27,418 bases of DNA. It comes from Rozella allomycis CSF55. Taxonomy: Eukaryota; Rozellomycota. Under the pieces are notes generated by a model. It was not told the DNA's origin. It ran no database searches and saw nothing but the letters and a program-made list of their open reading frames with translations. A program made the translations under genes and the position numbers. Numbering within the stretch: position 1 is the first letter of the stretch; each line of letters opens with the position of its first letter. Of this stretch, positions 1 to 9,404 are shown piece after piece. Where the stretch lies: contig KE561089.1 in assembly GCA_000442015.1 (NCBI GenBank), positions 1 through 27,418 on the forward strand, written 5' to 3'.

Positions 1-53
1 CCATCATTTTTAGTTCATTGCACCCGGGAATGGATATTTGAAAATTGGAAAGA

Positions 54-772
54 ATGGAAAACTGCGCGAGGTCATCTTCAGAGTTGGTACATTCCGAAAA
101 ATGGATTTCCTTGCATAAAATATATTACAAGAGTCATTTGAACACAACACAAGTAGAGTGTTTGAATTTGGGTCATAGATTTGGGAAAGCGTTGAGAGAA
201 ATACCCGACATGGTGAAGTTGATGGTATCAAACAAACTAATCAATGAATTTTAGCCGTGGTAATATTCGCCAAGCTAAATTACACCGATCGAACCGAGGT
301 TGTTCTTGTAAAGCAATATCGGCCCCCATTAGATAAAATCTGTATAGAACTTCCTGCAGGTATATGCTTTACACTATAGATTTATGGTTTAATAGATAAA
401 GGCGAGACTGTTGAACAAGCCGCCTTGCGTGAGCTTCAAGAAGAAACCGGATTTGTTGGAGTTGTTGAATCCGTGTTACCTACGATGTTTAGTGATCCTG
501 GAATAACTAGTGCGAATATGAAAATGGTAGTATGCAATGTAATTAATTTCTGTTGAATGAATAGGTGGACATGAGTAAACCTGAAAATCAAATACCAGTA
601 TGTAATCAAGAGGACAGTGAATGCATTGAGACGTTTACTTGTTCTATAAAAAACCTCTTTAATTTTCTGCGGGGTAAAAATATATGAAGCGTATTTTGAA
701 GATCAAGAAAAGAATGGTTTCGCAGTTGATTCGCGTTTATTCGCCTTGGCCTTTGGATACCAATTGAAATAA
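54..772 (+). CDS. Nudix hydrolase, ADP-ribose pyrophosphatase type (NUDT5/YSA1-like)
   Basis: Predicted to hydrolyse ADP-ribose or a related nucleoside diphosphate sugar to AMP plus a sugar phosphate in the cytosol. About 189 aa in six exons. Introns: 153-178, 225-254, 360-386, 527-564 and 674-701. The protein shows W-E-S-V before the domain, the run VLVKQYRPP, then ELPAG followed by LIDKGE and RELQEETGF, which is a full Nudix box (GX5EX7REXXEEXG). The C-terminal part with VDSRLFALAFG matches the NUDT5 family end. The ATG at 54 is the first in frame. The third intron splits the Nudix box and stays in frame only if it ends ATG|G, because no AG fits the conserved GLIDKGE. A 36-nt alternative ending at 395 would delete the catalytic-loop Gly. 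AATAAA overlaps the TAA stop. Exact substrate is not shown by sequence. Confidence 0.85.
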
Positions 773-859
773 ATTGACTTTCAGAATTGCATTACTGTTA
801 GAAATAGAAAATATTAAGCCAAACGCTAAAGCTCAAATATTTTGCTTCACGGTCACCCC

Positions 860-2046
860 ATGTCAAAAGCTGCAGATGATGTGCTGAAAGCCGTCAAAGA
901 GTATATTCTCAAGAAAGATGATATTACGCTTGAATTTAAAAGAGTAATATGCATTGGTTTTCATATTTGAGTTTCTAACGGATTTTTGCGCTAAAAATTC
1001 CAGTAGTGATCAAGTACAACATCTGGTGCCTCATTTGTTGGAAAAAATGTCAAGCGAAAAAGATCTGAAATATTTGCCCAAAATTTTAGACATTATAGCA
1101 TTTCTTTGCGTCGCTTCAAGCGTTTGTAGGCAGTCATTCATTGATCATTCACACTGGATATTTGAATTTATTAAAAGCCCGCAAATTTCACATGAATCTA
1201 ACATAATTGAAATGATTCACTCATTATTAACTGATATTAGCGAAATTGAGAATCACCCTAAAGTAACAACTGTAACCTCTTTCGATTTAAGCTGAAAATA
1301 TTAATGGAGAATATAAAGACAATTAAAAAACAACGAGCTAAAAAATCTACTGCGAGAATTCAAAGAATTAAAGATGTGGAGGAGCTTGAAACGGAAAAGC
1401 GAGCAAAAGTTATTATCTTACAAATGGTACATTAAAGATTTAGATTGAATAGAACGAGTTGCTTAATATTCTAAGGCAAATCAATCCATCAACTTCAAAG
1501 TCTCATATACCTGAAACTGTTGAAAATTCTATAGTTTATGAAAATCTTCGAGATTCTTACAAGGAATTGATCAGCTTACGTTTAAGGAAAGGATCTGAAA
1601 TCGTCTCCGAAATCGAAAGTTTAAAAGAAATCTGTAATACTATTAATCCTTCCTTTAAATTTCTCTCAAAAGCCAAAATAGATGAACTAAAATTTGATGA
1701 AATTGAATTGGAAGAAGATGAATTTAAATCGCCATCGTCTGAAAATTTAGTGCTGCCGGATGATATTCCTACGCGAAGTGAAAATAGTCACCTAATTACC
1801 CCAGATATAAAAATACCTGAAATAGCAGTAAACATTCACATTTTAATTCAAAAGATTTGTGGTGCAATACTGAAAGATGATAAAATATGCCAAAGGAGGG
1901 ATTTAAACGGTTGTATATTTCATTCTAAACAAACCACATTGGAAGAAGATCACCTAAAGATGATGAATAGAATTTTTGAAAAATCAAAAGTCAAGAAAGG
2001 CGACGTTAGAAAGCGATTAGAGAAAAGATTAAAGAAAAAAGCATAA
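860..2046 (+). CDS. UVSSA: UVSSA-like UV-stimulated scaffold protein
   Basis: UVSSA works in transcription-coupled nucleotide excision repair, binding stalled RNA polymerase II with CSA/CSB and bringing in USP7 and TFIIH. This is known of the family. About 367 aa, four exons, introns at 944-971, 1263-1291 and 1427-1452. The N-terminal ~150 residues are helical and resemble the VHS/ENTH-like part. A charged middle follows (acidic run near ELEEDEFKSP). The C-terminal DUF2043-like block carries CGAILKDDKICQRRD, then C-I-F-H, giving the Cys/Cys/Cys/His set expected of the zinc-binding motif (LCxRxDxxxCPFHGK in animals). A Lys/Arg-rich tail ends the protein. It is about half the human length, as is usual for fungal forms. 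It converges on the WD40 gene with only 15 bp between stops. The call rests mainly on the C-terminal motif. Confidence 0.8.
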
Positions 2047-2061
2047 AATTACTAATTTACT

Positions 2062-3266
2062 TTATTTTGAATTCATTATGCATTCATTGGCCCAAACTTT
2101 AATTGAATTATCAAAAGATCCAGTTATTAACAAATCAGTACGCTCGTCATACTTTAAAGCCCTCACTACACCGTTGTGTCCCTTTAAGGTTGTCAAAACG
2201 CATTCAGATGCCACATCAAACACATATATTAAACTATCATCGCCAACAGCAAAGAAAATTGTCCCTGAAGAATGCCAACAATTACGTGGCATTGAATAAG
2301 CATCTGTTGCAAGGCCATAAAATCGTTTAACGTGCACAGAAGACCCGAATTTCATTAACAAAATTTGTGATGCATCAGTGGAGATTAAAATATATTTGCC
2401 AGAAGGATGCATTGAAATATCCATTGGAGTAAAGCTAACCCAATCGTCGCCATTGCTGTTCATATTGACTTTTACATCATCAAATGTCGCCATATTGATG
2501 TAATGAAGATAATTGTCGCCCCTCACACCAACAATTAATGTCTGTGAATCATTGCTAAAACAAGTTGATTCAACATTGCCTTGGAAATAGAAAACCTTTA
2601 ATAATTGTAATCCATGAAAAGAATAAATTCTAAGAGTGTGATCGTAACTTCCTGTTATGAAGAAATCACCATCTGGTGAGAACTTTGCTTGATTAACATA
2701 TTTTGTATGTTCAGACCACCTTTTTAAAATAGTTCCAGTCAAAAGATCAACATGAGAATGTGAAAAGTCCATACACGATATTATGCAAATATGTTTCTGG
2801 AATGGATGCACATGCACGGCTAAAATAGGCGACGGGAATGAAAATTTTCTAGTCGTTTGACATCAACAGTTCTCGTAACACATAATGTGCGGTCAGATGA
2901 TCCCGACACGATACTAAAACTTCCTTCCACTTCATTTGTAGTATCTAAACTTAAAATATTTTTGGAATGAATATTTCCCAAAGTCTTTATGCAATTAACA
3001 GGTATCATTTCCAGAGAACACGATTGTGTAAAGCAATTATCCGCGGTCATGTTCAGGTTATTAAAAGTATCTACTATATCAATTGAATTCTTTTCCCTCA
3101 AAATTTCGAGAAGCGATTTCTTTGGATTGTAGACATCAAAATTCACTCGGCTAATTCCAAGCTCATTTACAAATTGTTCCTGTGTCGATGTTAGCTTCAT
3201 TTCGCCCAAAAATTGATATATTAAAGAGTACGCTTCAGTTATTAGAGCTTGTTGGTTCGTTGACAT
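2062..3266 (-). CDS. WD40-repeat protein with LisH-like N-terminus
   Basis: Likely a beta-propeller scaffold; the partner is unknown. The ATG at 3266 gives MSTNQQ; an upstream in-frame TTG at 3290 is not needed. Residues ~6-35 look like a LisH dimerisation helix pair. After a low-similarity linker, WD-type repeats follow, with SGSSDRTL, FSPDGDFFITGSYDHTLRIY, a degenerate middle, and a last repeat with HNGVVRALKYDERTDLLITG and SIKVWAN. The reading frame changes near 2825-2840. The flanking frames give ...ENFH and SPILAVHVHP, a typical WD repeat start. This suggests a one-base assembly indel or a true frameshift. A 14-nt GT-AG excision would also restore frame but would delete conserved residues. 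AATAAA overlaps the TAA stop. Divergent from the secreted gene at 3408. Confidence 0.75.
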
Positions 3267-3310
3267 CCCTTTAGCCTTTTTGATTTCCAAAATTTCTGTT
3301 GAGCAAAAAC

Positions 3311-3391
3311 GGTGTCATACGAATATATCTATCGTCATGTTTTNAACTAAAATTTATGGGTGTCATACGAATATATCTATCGTCATGTTTT
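3311..3391. repeat. 33-bp direct duplication across an N (assembly seam)
   Basis: The 33 bases at 3311-3343 recur exactly at 3359-3391, with an N at 3344 between them. They lie in the short divergent promoter region between the WD40 gene and the secreted Thr-rich gene. An N directly beside an exact duplicate suggests overlapping contig ends that were joined without merging, so the true intergenic region is probably shorter than drawn. Confidence 0.75.
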
Positions 3392-3407
3392 CGGATATCT
3401 CAACAAA

Positions 3408-4351
3408 ATGAAATCTCTTCTATTTCTTTCTCTCGCAATTCAATACAATATCGCCGCTCCCTCCGTTTTGGACATCGATGGAAAATGCAAATGCAAGTCT
3501 AGAAAAACTAAAACATTGACTGAATCAAAGTTTGAAACCATTACGAAAGTATCAACTTTAACCATTACCGAAACCCCATTGCCAATTACTGAAACAAGAA
3601 CAGAATCGGTCACATCTACAGTTCAAGAAACTTTAATTCCAGTCACTGAAACTGTAAAACTTACGTGCACCCCAATTACAACTATCGAGGTCACAACTGA
3701 AACACCACCGGCCGTTACGAGAACAAGAGTTTGTGAAACTATAACCAAGACAGAGTCTGGACCTACTGTCACTGCCATTCCGAAATGTAAAAGGAGAAAG
3801 AAGTGTGGTGGATATGGAAGACAATGTGCCAATGACTATGATGAAGTAGATCGCGATGGTGATAGAAGAGGTAATAGCCATGAAAGGACAATAAACTAGA
3901 TAATCACGGAAGAGAACATGACAGAGATCATGGAAGAGACCGTGATAAAGACCACGACAGGGATCATGGAAGAGACCGCGATAGAGATCATGACAGAGAT
4001 CACGGAAGAGACCACGACAGGGATCATGACAGAGATCACGGAAGAGACCGCGATAGAGACCATGGAAGAGACCACGATAGGAATCATGACAGAGATCATG
4101 GAAGAGACCACGTCAGGGATCATGACAGAGACCATGGAAGAGACCGCGATAGGGATCATGACAGAGACCATGGAAGAGACCGTGATAGGGATCATGACAG
4201 AGATCACGGAAGAGACCACGATAGGAATCATGACAGAGATCACGGAAGAGACCGCGATAGGGATCATGACAGAGACCATGGAAGAGACCGTGATAGGGAT
4301 CATGACAGAGACCATGGAAGAGACCACGATAGGGATCATGGGAGAAAGTAA
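3408..4351 (+). CDS. Secreted Thr-rich protein with Arg-Asp-His repeat tail
   Basis: About 304 aa, two exons; the 29-nt intron at 3871-3899 removes an in-frame TAG. The ATG at 3408 gives a clear signal peptide (MKSLLFLSLAIQYNIAA). An upstream in-frame ATG at 3360 would bury it, and that start lies in duplicated assembly sequence. After a short CKCKS segment comes a ~90-residue Thr/Glu/Val stalk built from TET and TxT units. A basic Cys-containing segment follows (KCKRRKKCGGYG), then about 150 residues of DRDH and GRDRD units, ending HGRK. The tail is a dense alternating-charge polymer with His every 4-6 residues. It could bind metal ions or act as a structural or wall/spore-coat component; that is inference. 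I recognise no family. No GPI signal or membrane segment follows the repeat. Confidence 0.75.
3918..4348 (+). repeat. Coding minisatellite (12/36-bp units)
   Basis: Tandem array with short units of the type gatcatggaagagac and a higher-order period near 36 bp. It encodes the Arg-Asp-His tail of the secreted protein. Other frames are also open through the array (one extra frame on + and one on -), because the repeat contains no stop in them. These are by-products, not separate genes. Unit order varies (HD, RD, HG variants), pointing to expansion by slippage or unequal exchange. Confidence 0.85.
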
Positions 4352-4374
4352 AATTAAGAAACTACGCTAATAAA

Positions 4375-4418
4375 TCGCATTAACAACTTTATAAAAAGTT
4401 CATACTCACTATATTTTA
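4375..4418 (+). repeat. 44-bp repeat, copy 1
   Basis: Begins tcgcattaacaac and ends in actatatttta. A close, slightly diverged copy in the same orientation lies at 8235-8278. It sits just downstream of the secreted repeat protein. It may be a trace of a dispersed element or a duplicated 3' flank; it encodes nothing. Confidence 0.5.
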
Positions 4419-4496
4419 AATATAAAATAATGTATTGAATGTCAATTCTATTAGAATCGCGACATGGTTTAATATTGTATTGTGTCCGAGAAAATT

Positions 4497-6537
4497 TCAA
4501 CTGGATTTATTCCTTAAACTTTTTGACTTTTCAAAATAGTCTTGAAGACTTTTCACTAATAGGTCAGCTTCACTTTTTAACGTAACGACTGCTGAAAGAG
4601 CCATGAGTCTGTCTTCAACATTTGCACTCAGATCGAGACTTGAAACAGTGACCATAGTTGGGTACCCATTGAAGAAGCCTAATTTATGAATGACAAATTT
4701 ATCTTTGAAAAATTGAACTGCGAATGAATAAACATCGTCATTGGATAATATCTTCTTTAAAACATGCAGCTTAAGGCCACCAACCCGACAGAGCTTCACA
4801 AAGTCAGCACTTCGTTCAATATATTTGGCTAGCTTAACTTTGGATTTTAAATTATCATTAACATTTATCTTGTCCTCAATGTCAACGACAGATATGTAGC
4901 AGTCCTGGCCTTTTCTTTTTACACCATAAGCTGCATCAAGAAACTTTGTTTTGCCCCTAGTTACCTTTGTAACCCCTTCAACGTGTTCTAGCCTGTAGAA
5001 TATCTCAGACTTTTGGTAAGTATTCTTTTCTATTGGCACAAAAGAGTCATTTGGTCTAAAGAATATATTATCCGTTAAGCAAGAATAAATGGCCATGTGG
5101 TAAAACGATTCACTAGCATCTTCTACCCCATAATCAACAAGTCCAAGCTTATCAAAACTNAAAAAAAGGTTAGGACCGGGGTTTATTGAATTGAGGTTCC
5201 TTTTGTGAAAGGTCGATTGTGGACGGCACGGAAATTTTTATATTAAGAAAGACTACTGAAGAATGGACTAGGGTTTGTTTATCGATAAGGCAATTTATAC
5301 TAGCGTGGCAAAGTTGATAAGCTCTGACAGCGAAAAANCTTATCAAAACTTCTTTTTAACTGTCCATAGGAAAGTCCTTTTAAAGTATTCGTAACATCTA
5401 TCGTTTTAAAGTCCTCTTTGCAAAAGCCCAGACTCTTGTACATTTTGCCCATCTTTAGTTTAAACTCTTGTCGTTTTTCATTGAGAAACTTTTCAAAACA
5501 TTCATAGAGTTCACTGCCTATGTTAATCTTTTATTCATTACAGTACCTTTTTCAAATGGATTATCTTCATCGTCACCAGTACCTGCAAAAACTTGACAAT
5601 TCAGACAGGATATAGTTTCATTGTTTAATTCTTGAAACTCTTTCATGCTTGAAACTTTCATTTCCTTGACTATTTGGTCATGGTTTGGGTTTTTCTTCAA
5701 AAATCCCACATTGTACGAGAACCCATTCACCAAAGCAGCCAAACATTTTTCTTTAGGCTCATATTTTATTCTTCTCTCATTAACATCGCCTTTTAAATAC
5801 AAAGCGACTTCAACGTCATTGATATCTAACTCTTCAACTTGAAATGGATAAAGATGAGACAATATTCTTTCTTCCAATTCTCCCATAGTTTTGATTTCTT
5901 TTTCTAATCTATCCTTGGTAAATGAAATATTTTCATCATCGAAAAAGAATTCATAATTAACATGGCGTGGAACCATAACTTTTCTAAGAAGCAGTTTCCC
6001 ATCTTCTGGCTTCCCCTCAATTACAACTTCATTGGGGTCCTTAATATCGAATGCTTCAGCCAACTGACTCAAAATATCAATGTTGCATTTTATAGCCATT
6101 TCTTTAACTTGCGGCCCATATTGAACAGAAGCATGGAAAACTGTTTTGAATTGTTTAATGTATTCGTCTGCATCTTTCTTTAAAAAATTTCTAGGCGATT
6201 CCTCATCATAGTATGTAAGAAATGCCTTTTGGTCTTTTGGGCTTAATTCACTTAGAACTGTATCTCTAACAGCAAGACATGTATTTCTTATATGTGAATG
6301 TTGAATTTTTAACTGCATTACATCTATGGTCATTCACACCACACTTAAATTACCCAACACTCTATTCACTAGCTGTTCAAGTTCTGAATCATCAAACTTA
6401 ACCTTACGATTCAAGTCATAGTTTCTGATTAAGACTTTTTTACTCAAAATGTTCTTGAGCTCTTCGCTCTCCAAGATCTCCCTTGGAACATCTTCAATAG
6501 TTTGGAAATAATAACTTTCGTTCGAAAGTTCTTTCAT
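4497..6537 (-). CDS. Unrecognised ~600-residue protein of a local paralogous family
   Basis: Rebuilt from three exons. Exon 1 is 6537-6345. A 21-nt intron lies at 6324-6344. Exon 2 is 6323-5547. A 29-nt intron lies at 5518-5546. Exon 3 runs to the TGA at 4497 and is interrupted by the N-bounded insert at 5160-5338. Removing that insert together with one copy of the flanking duplicate cttatcaaaact restores one open frame (GQLKRSFDKLGLVDYG). The start MKELSNESYY has no signal peptide or membrane segment, so a cytosolic or nuclear protein is likely. A CLNC motif lies near the end of exon 2. The protein is rich in Lys, Asp and Glu. I recognise no domain. A broken copy lies directly upstream (7010-7487) and shares the 5' flank, showing local duplication. 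Function unknown. Confidence 0.7.
5160..5350. other. N-bounded assembly insert inside exon 3
   Basis: A 177-bp block (5161-5337) between single N positions is identical to 6622-6798, the 5' flank of the same gene. The 12-bp word cttatcaaaact sits on both outer sides (5148-5159 and 5339-5350). The gene reads through cleanly if the block and one 12-mer are removed. It looks like a misplaced gap-filling contig and not a biological insertion. Confidence 0.8.
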
Positions 6538-7009
6538 AAAAGCATTCCCTGCTATTAACTGTAAATACCATTTTACAATATAAAGGTTTGTTTTTTTCCA
6601 TTGTAAAAATTACAAGAAAAGAAAAAAAGGTTAGGACCGGGGTTTATTGAATTGAGGTTCCTTTTGTGAAAGGTCGATTGTGGACGGCACGGAAATTTTT
6701 ATATTAAGAAAGACTACTGAAGAATGGACTAGGGTTTGTTTATCGATAAGGCAATTTATACTAGCGTGGCAAAGTTGATAAGCTCTGACAGCGAAAAAAT
6801 TCAAATTTCTGATCGATTGAGAGATTTTTTTAAATAAATATGCAATGTTATCTTTTCCAGGTCAATGGTTCTTTTTAATCCTCTTTCTTTGAATTTGTTC
6901 TCGAATGTAGTGGTACTTGGTTTCAAAGTCTACCAGCCCCTCTCAGCCACTAAACCCATAACAGAAAGTTGCAAACCTATTTAGTCACAAAATATTATTT
7001 ACTCACACA
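6538..7009. promoter_or_regulatory. 5' flank of the paralogous gene, partly shared with its broken copy
   Basis: No gene is seen. The segment from about 6540 to 6710 is upstream of the minus-strand gene and is matched, with changes and small gaps, by 7487-7650 upstream of the broken copy (aaagcattccct... through ggttaggaccgg...). Conservation of the flank fits a duplicated promoter and 5' leader. From 6800 to 7009 I see only AT-rich sequence. Confidence 0.45.
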
Positions 7010-7487
7010 CAGAGACTGAAAAGAGTCTTTAACTGCCCATAGGAAAGACCTTCTGAAGTATTGGTGACATTTATCCTTTTAAAGTCCTCTTTACGAAAGC
7101 CCAGACTCTTGTACATTTTGCCCATCTTTAGTTTAAAACTCTTCTCGTTTTTCATTGAGAAACTTTTCAAAACATTCATAGAGTTCATTGTCTATGTTAA
7201 TCTTTTATTCATTACAGTACCTTTTTCAAATGGATTATCTTCATCCTCGCCAGTACCTGCAAAAACTTGACAATTCAGACAGGATATAGTTTCATTGTTA
7301 AATTTTTGAAACTCTTTCATGCTTGATATTTGTTCATGGTTTGGGTTCTTCTTCAAAAATCCGACATCCTTTGTTAAATGTTAATCACGCGACGCTTAAA
7401 TTACCCAACACTCTATTTACTAGTTCAAGTTCTGAATCACCAAACATAACCTTACTTACTCGTTCGAAATCTCGTTCATAGAACTTA
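7010..7487 (-). pseudogene. Broken tandem copy of the 4497-6537 gene
   Basis: The copy retains pieces of all three exons in order. The N-terminal exon remnant is at ~7385-7480 and has small losses. A joint near 7320-7385 drops roughly 600 bp of exon 2. The 29-nt intron between exons 2 and 3 is well preserved at 7192-7220. The exon 3 segment includes KLKMGKMYKSLGF. An extra T near 7137 breaks the frame, and similarity stops near 7010, so the last ~350 codons are missing. It cannot make the parent protein. High identity in the kept parts points to recent duplication. Confidence 0.75.
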
Positions 7488-7743
7488 AAAGCATTCCCTA
7501 CTGTATTACAATACAAAGGTTGGTTTCTTTCCATTACTATAAAAATTATAAGAAAAGAGACAAAAGTTAGGATCGGAGTTTATTGAATAAAGGTTCTATT
7601 GGTGAAGGGTGACGGGTCGATTGTGGGCGGCTCAGAAATTTTGTATTAATCAAATCAGCCATAATGTGCATTGCAATGTTTTTAAAGACTTTACCATATT
7701 TTAAAATCCCGTGTTCAATTCCAATGGATGAGGAAATTTTCAG

Positions 7744-7757
7744 GAGGGCTTGGACCG
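7744..7757 (+). repeat. Target-site duplication, left (gagggcttggaccg)
   Basis: Fourteen bases identical to 8089-8102, exactly flanking the SINE. This is the footprint of insertion by LINE-type target-primed reverse transcription. Confidence 0.85.
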
Positions 7758-8088
7758 AAATGAAATGAAATGAAATGAAATGAAAGAAATGAAATTTATT
7801 TAACGAGGACTTCCGGTCGCTTATCGACTTTTAAGCATTTTCAATCAATGCAGTCATGCGCTCATGGCCAAAATAGGGGGTTAGGCCTACCTTTTCCATT
7901 GGGGTGCTCGGTCGCGGAAAGTTTTTTTTCAGACTAGCCGCAGACATTACTTGCTATCGTGCTTTTACGGATACTGCCTTTAAAACCTCCTCCCAGTGGA
8001 AGGAGGAAAGGTACATTTTCCGGCTGGAATCGAACCAGCAACCCGTAGGTCGGTAAGCGCACGCTCTTACCATTCGGCCATGAGTGGC
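7758..8088 (-). mobile_element. tRNA-derived SINE
   Basis: 331 bp, minus orientation. The head (8088 to ~8021) is tRNA-like, with a polymerase III A box-like tggccgaatggtaagagc (about 8063-8080) and a B box ggttcgattcc (8026-8036) in a good T-arm stem-loop. The expected acceptor stem does not pair, so it is not a working tRNA. A ~230-bp unrelated body follows. The 3' end is a pentanucleotide tail of tttca units (about 7758-7797). A perfect 14-bp target-site duplication surrounds it. The intact duplication and tail suggest a fairly young insertion. The LINE that would supply its enzyme is not identifiable here; the decayed LINE at the window end is only a candidate. Confidence 0.85.
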
Positions 8089-8102
8089 GAGGGCTTGGAC
8101 CG
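8089..8102 (+). repeat. Target-site duplication, right
   Basis: Identical to 7744-7757; see the SINE entry. Confidence 0.85.
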
Positions 8103-8339
8103 GCAGTCTTGGTTCGACCCCATGATGATTTTCACTTGCTGATAACGTGTGTTCTCATAAAAATAAAGGGGACCACGAGGCTATGTAGAATGCACATATA
8201 AAATAAGTATAAAATAGAAAACTGCTCAAGTGTATCGCATTAACAATTATATAAAAATCATATTCACTATATTCTAAAGGAAGTAGATAAACTGTGTAGA
8301 AAGAAATAGAAATAGGAAAATCGAACTGCACGCTAATAT
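8103..8339. other. Intergenic, with 44-bp repeat copy 2
   Basis: No gene is seen. It contains the second copy of the 44-bp repeat at 8235-8278 (first copy 4375-4418). It otherwise holds AT-rich sequence downstream of the membrane protein gene. Confidence 0.5.
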
Positions 8340-9185
8340 TTATTGTGTATTAACAGTACCGTTGCCATTGTTAGTTGTCACCTGAAGGGACTTAACATTA
8401 CTATCACCTTTCTTGCTCTTATCTTTTGCGAGTTCTTTTCTAGCAGTATAGCGAATACTTAAGTCACCAAGATTTTCATTGAGAAGAATAAAATTCTCGA
8501 GAAGCGTTATGGTGATGGTGTTATAAACGGTCCCGGAGAGAGTGTTTATCACTACAATACAGAGTAACCACAAGATTATCGAAATAATACCAAAGATGTT
8601 AGTGGTGGTCAATAACTTCATTAACACTCTTCTGTTAGCTGGAAAAGACTTGCTCTGAACATAAATGGAGTAACCGAAAAGGCCACCTCCAAAGACGACA
8701 GCATATAGGATAAAAAGGAGTACAGACAACGTAGTACCTAACGAATATGTTGGAGGGAGCTTTGGGCTCACAGCGACGTCACGCCAACCGAAGCCAAATA
8801 TCAGAGCCGTACCAATTATTTCTAGCACAATAAGAATATTTCTATACAGAATTTTCTTTCGAGGATTGGTGATAACAGAAAGGTACTTGAAAACTGACAA
8901 TGATGAAAGTGCTAAACTGTTCATGCCGGCAAAGGTCAGTGCCGAATAGAAGAACCATCTGTCCGCTAATACGACGGGATTTAATAGTCCTGCGGATCCT
9001 AAATATGTATACACCGCAACAGTGAGAGTACTTACAGCAGACAAGATATAGCGCCCTTTTTGGACTCTGTTCTTATAGTCTGAATGACATCTGTATGCTG
9101 TGACGACCATATTGACGGTTGTGAAAGCTATTGAAGCCCCAGCAAGTACACAAGCTTGTTGTAATTGTTGAGCAAGAGTAGACAT
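8340..9185 (-). CDS. Multi-pass (six or seven TM) membrane protein
   Basis: 281 aa, one exon, ATG at 9185 (MSTLAQQLQQ). Hydrophobic segments fall near residues 13-30, 46-67, 77-99, 117-132, 146-175, 197-216 and a weaker one at ~222-235. Polar Lys/Asn-rich ends remain (tail KDKSKKGDSNVK). The layout resembles small seven-helix fungal membrane proteins, but I see no signature that assigns it to a receptor, opsin or transporter family. Loops are short. AATAAA overlaps its TAA stop. Its upstream region (9186-9404) is intergenic before the inverted-repeat element. Confidence 0.75.
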   Translation of the reverse strand: MSTLAQQLQQACVLAGASIAFTTVNMVVTAYRCHSDYKNRVQKGRYILSAVSTLTVAVYTYLGSAGLLNPVVLADRWFFYSALTFAGMNSLALSSLSVFKYLSVITNPRKKILYRNILIVLEIIGTALIFGFGWRDVAVSPKLPPTYSLGTTLSVLLFILYAVVFGGGLFGYSIYVQSKSFPANRRVLMKLLTTTNIFGIISIILWLLCIVVINTLSGTVYNTITITLLENFILLNENLGDLSIRYTARKELAKDKSKKGDSNVKSLQVTTNNGNGTVNTQ

Positions 9186-9404
9186 CGGAGAATTTTTATT
9201 CTTTTCGAGAATTTATCATGCTTTTTATATCCTAAAATAGAATCTCATAGTGCTAAGGTATATTTCATATTTGAAGTCCGTCATCATTGATAGTTTTTGT
9301 GATAGATTAGCTCTTATGTAAGTACATGGCTAGATTATAATAGAAGGGGCCAAAAAGAATTTATTTATATGCAATTTTGAAAGTGGCATACTCCTTTCTA
9401 TTCT

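Noticed and set aside
674-689. 16-nt intron in the Nudix gene
   Set aside because: A normal 28-nt intron (674-701) restores the frame and gives a better match to the family C-terminus.
3896-4370. Long open frames on both strands over the repeat array
   Set aside because: They are by-products of the stop-free 36-bp coding repeat. The frame continuing the spliced secreted protein is the supported one.
8021-8088. Functional tRNA gene
   Set aside because: The T-arm and boxes are good but the acceptor stem does not pair and the unit continues into a SINE body with target duplications.
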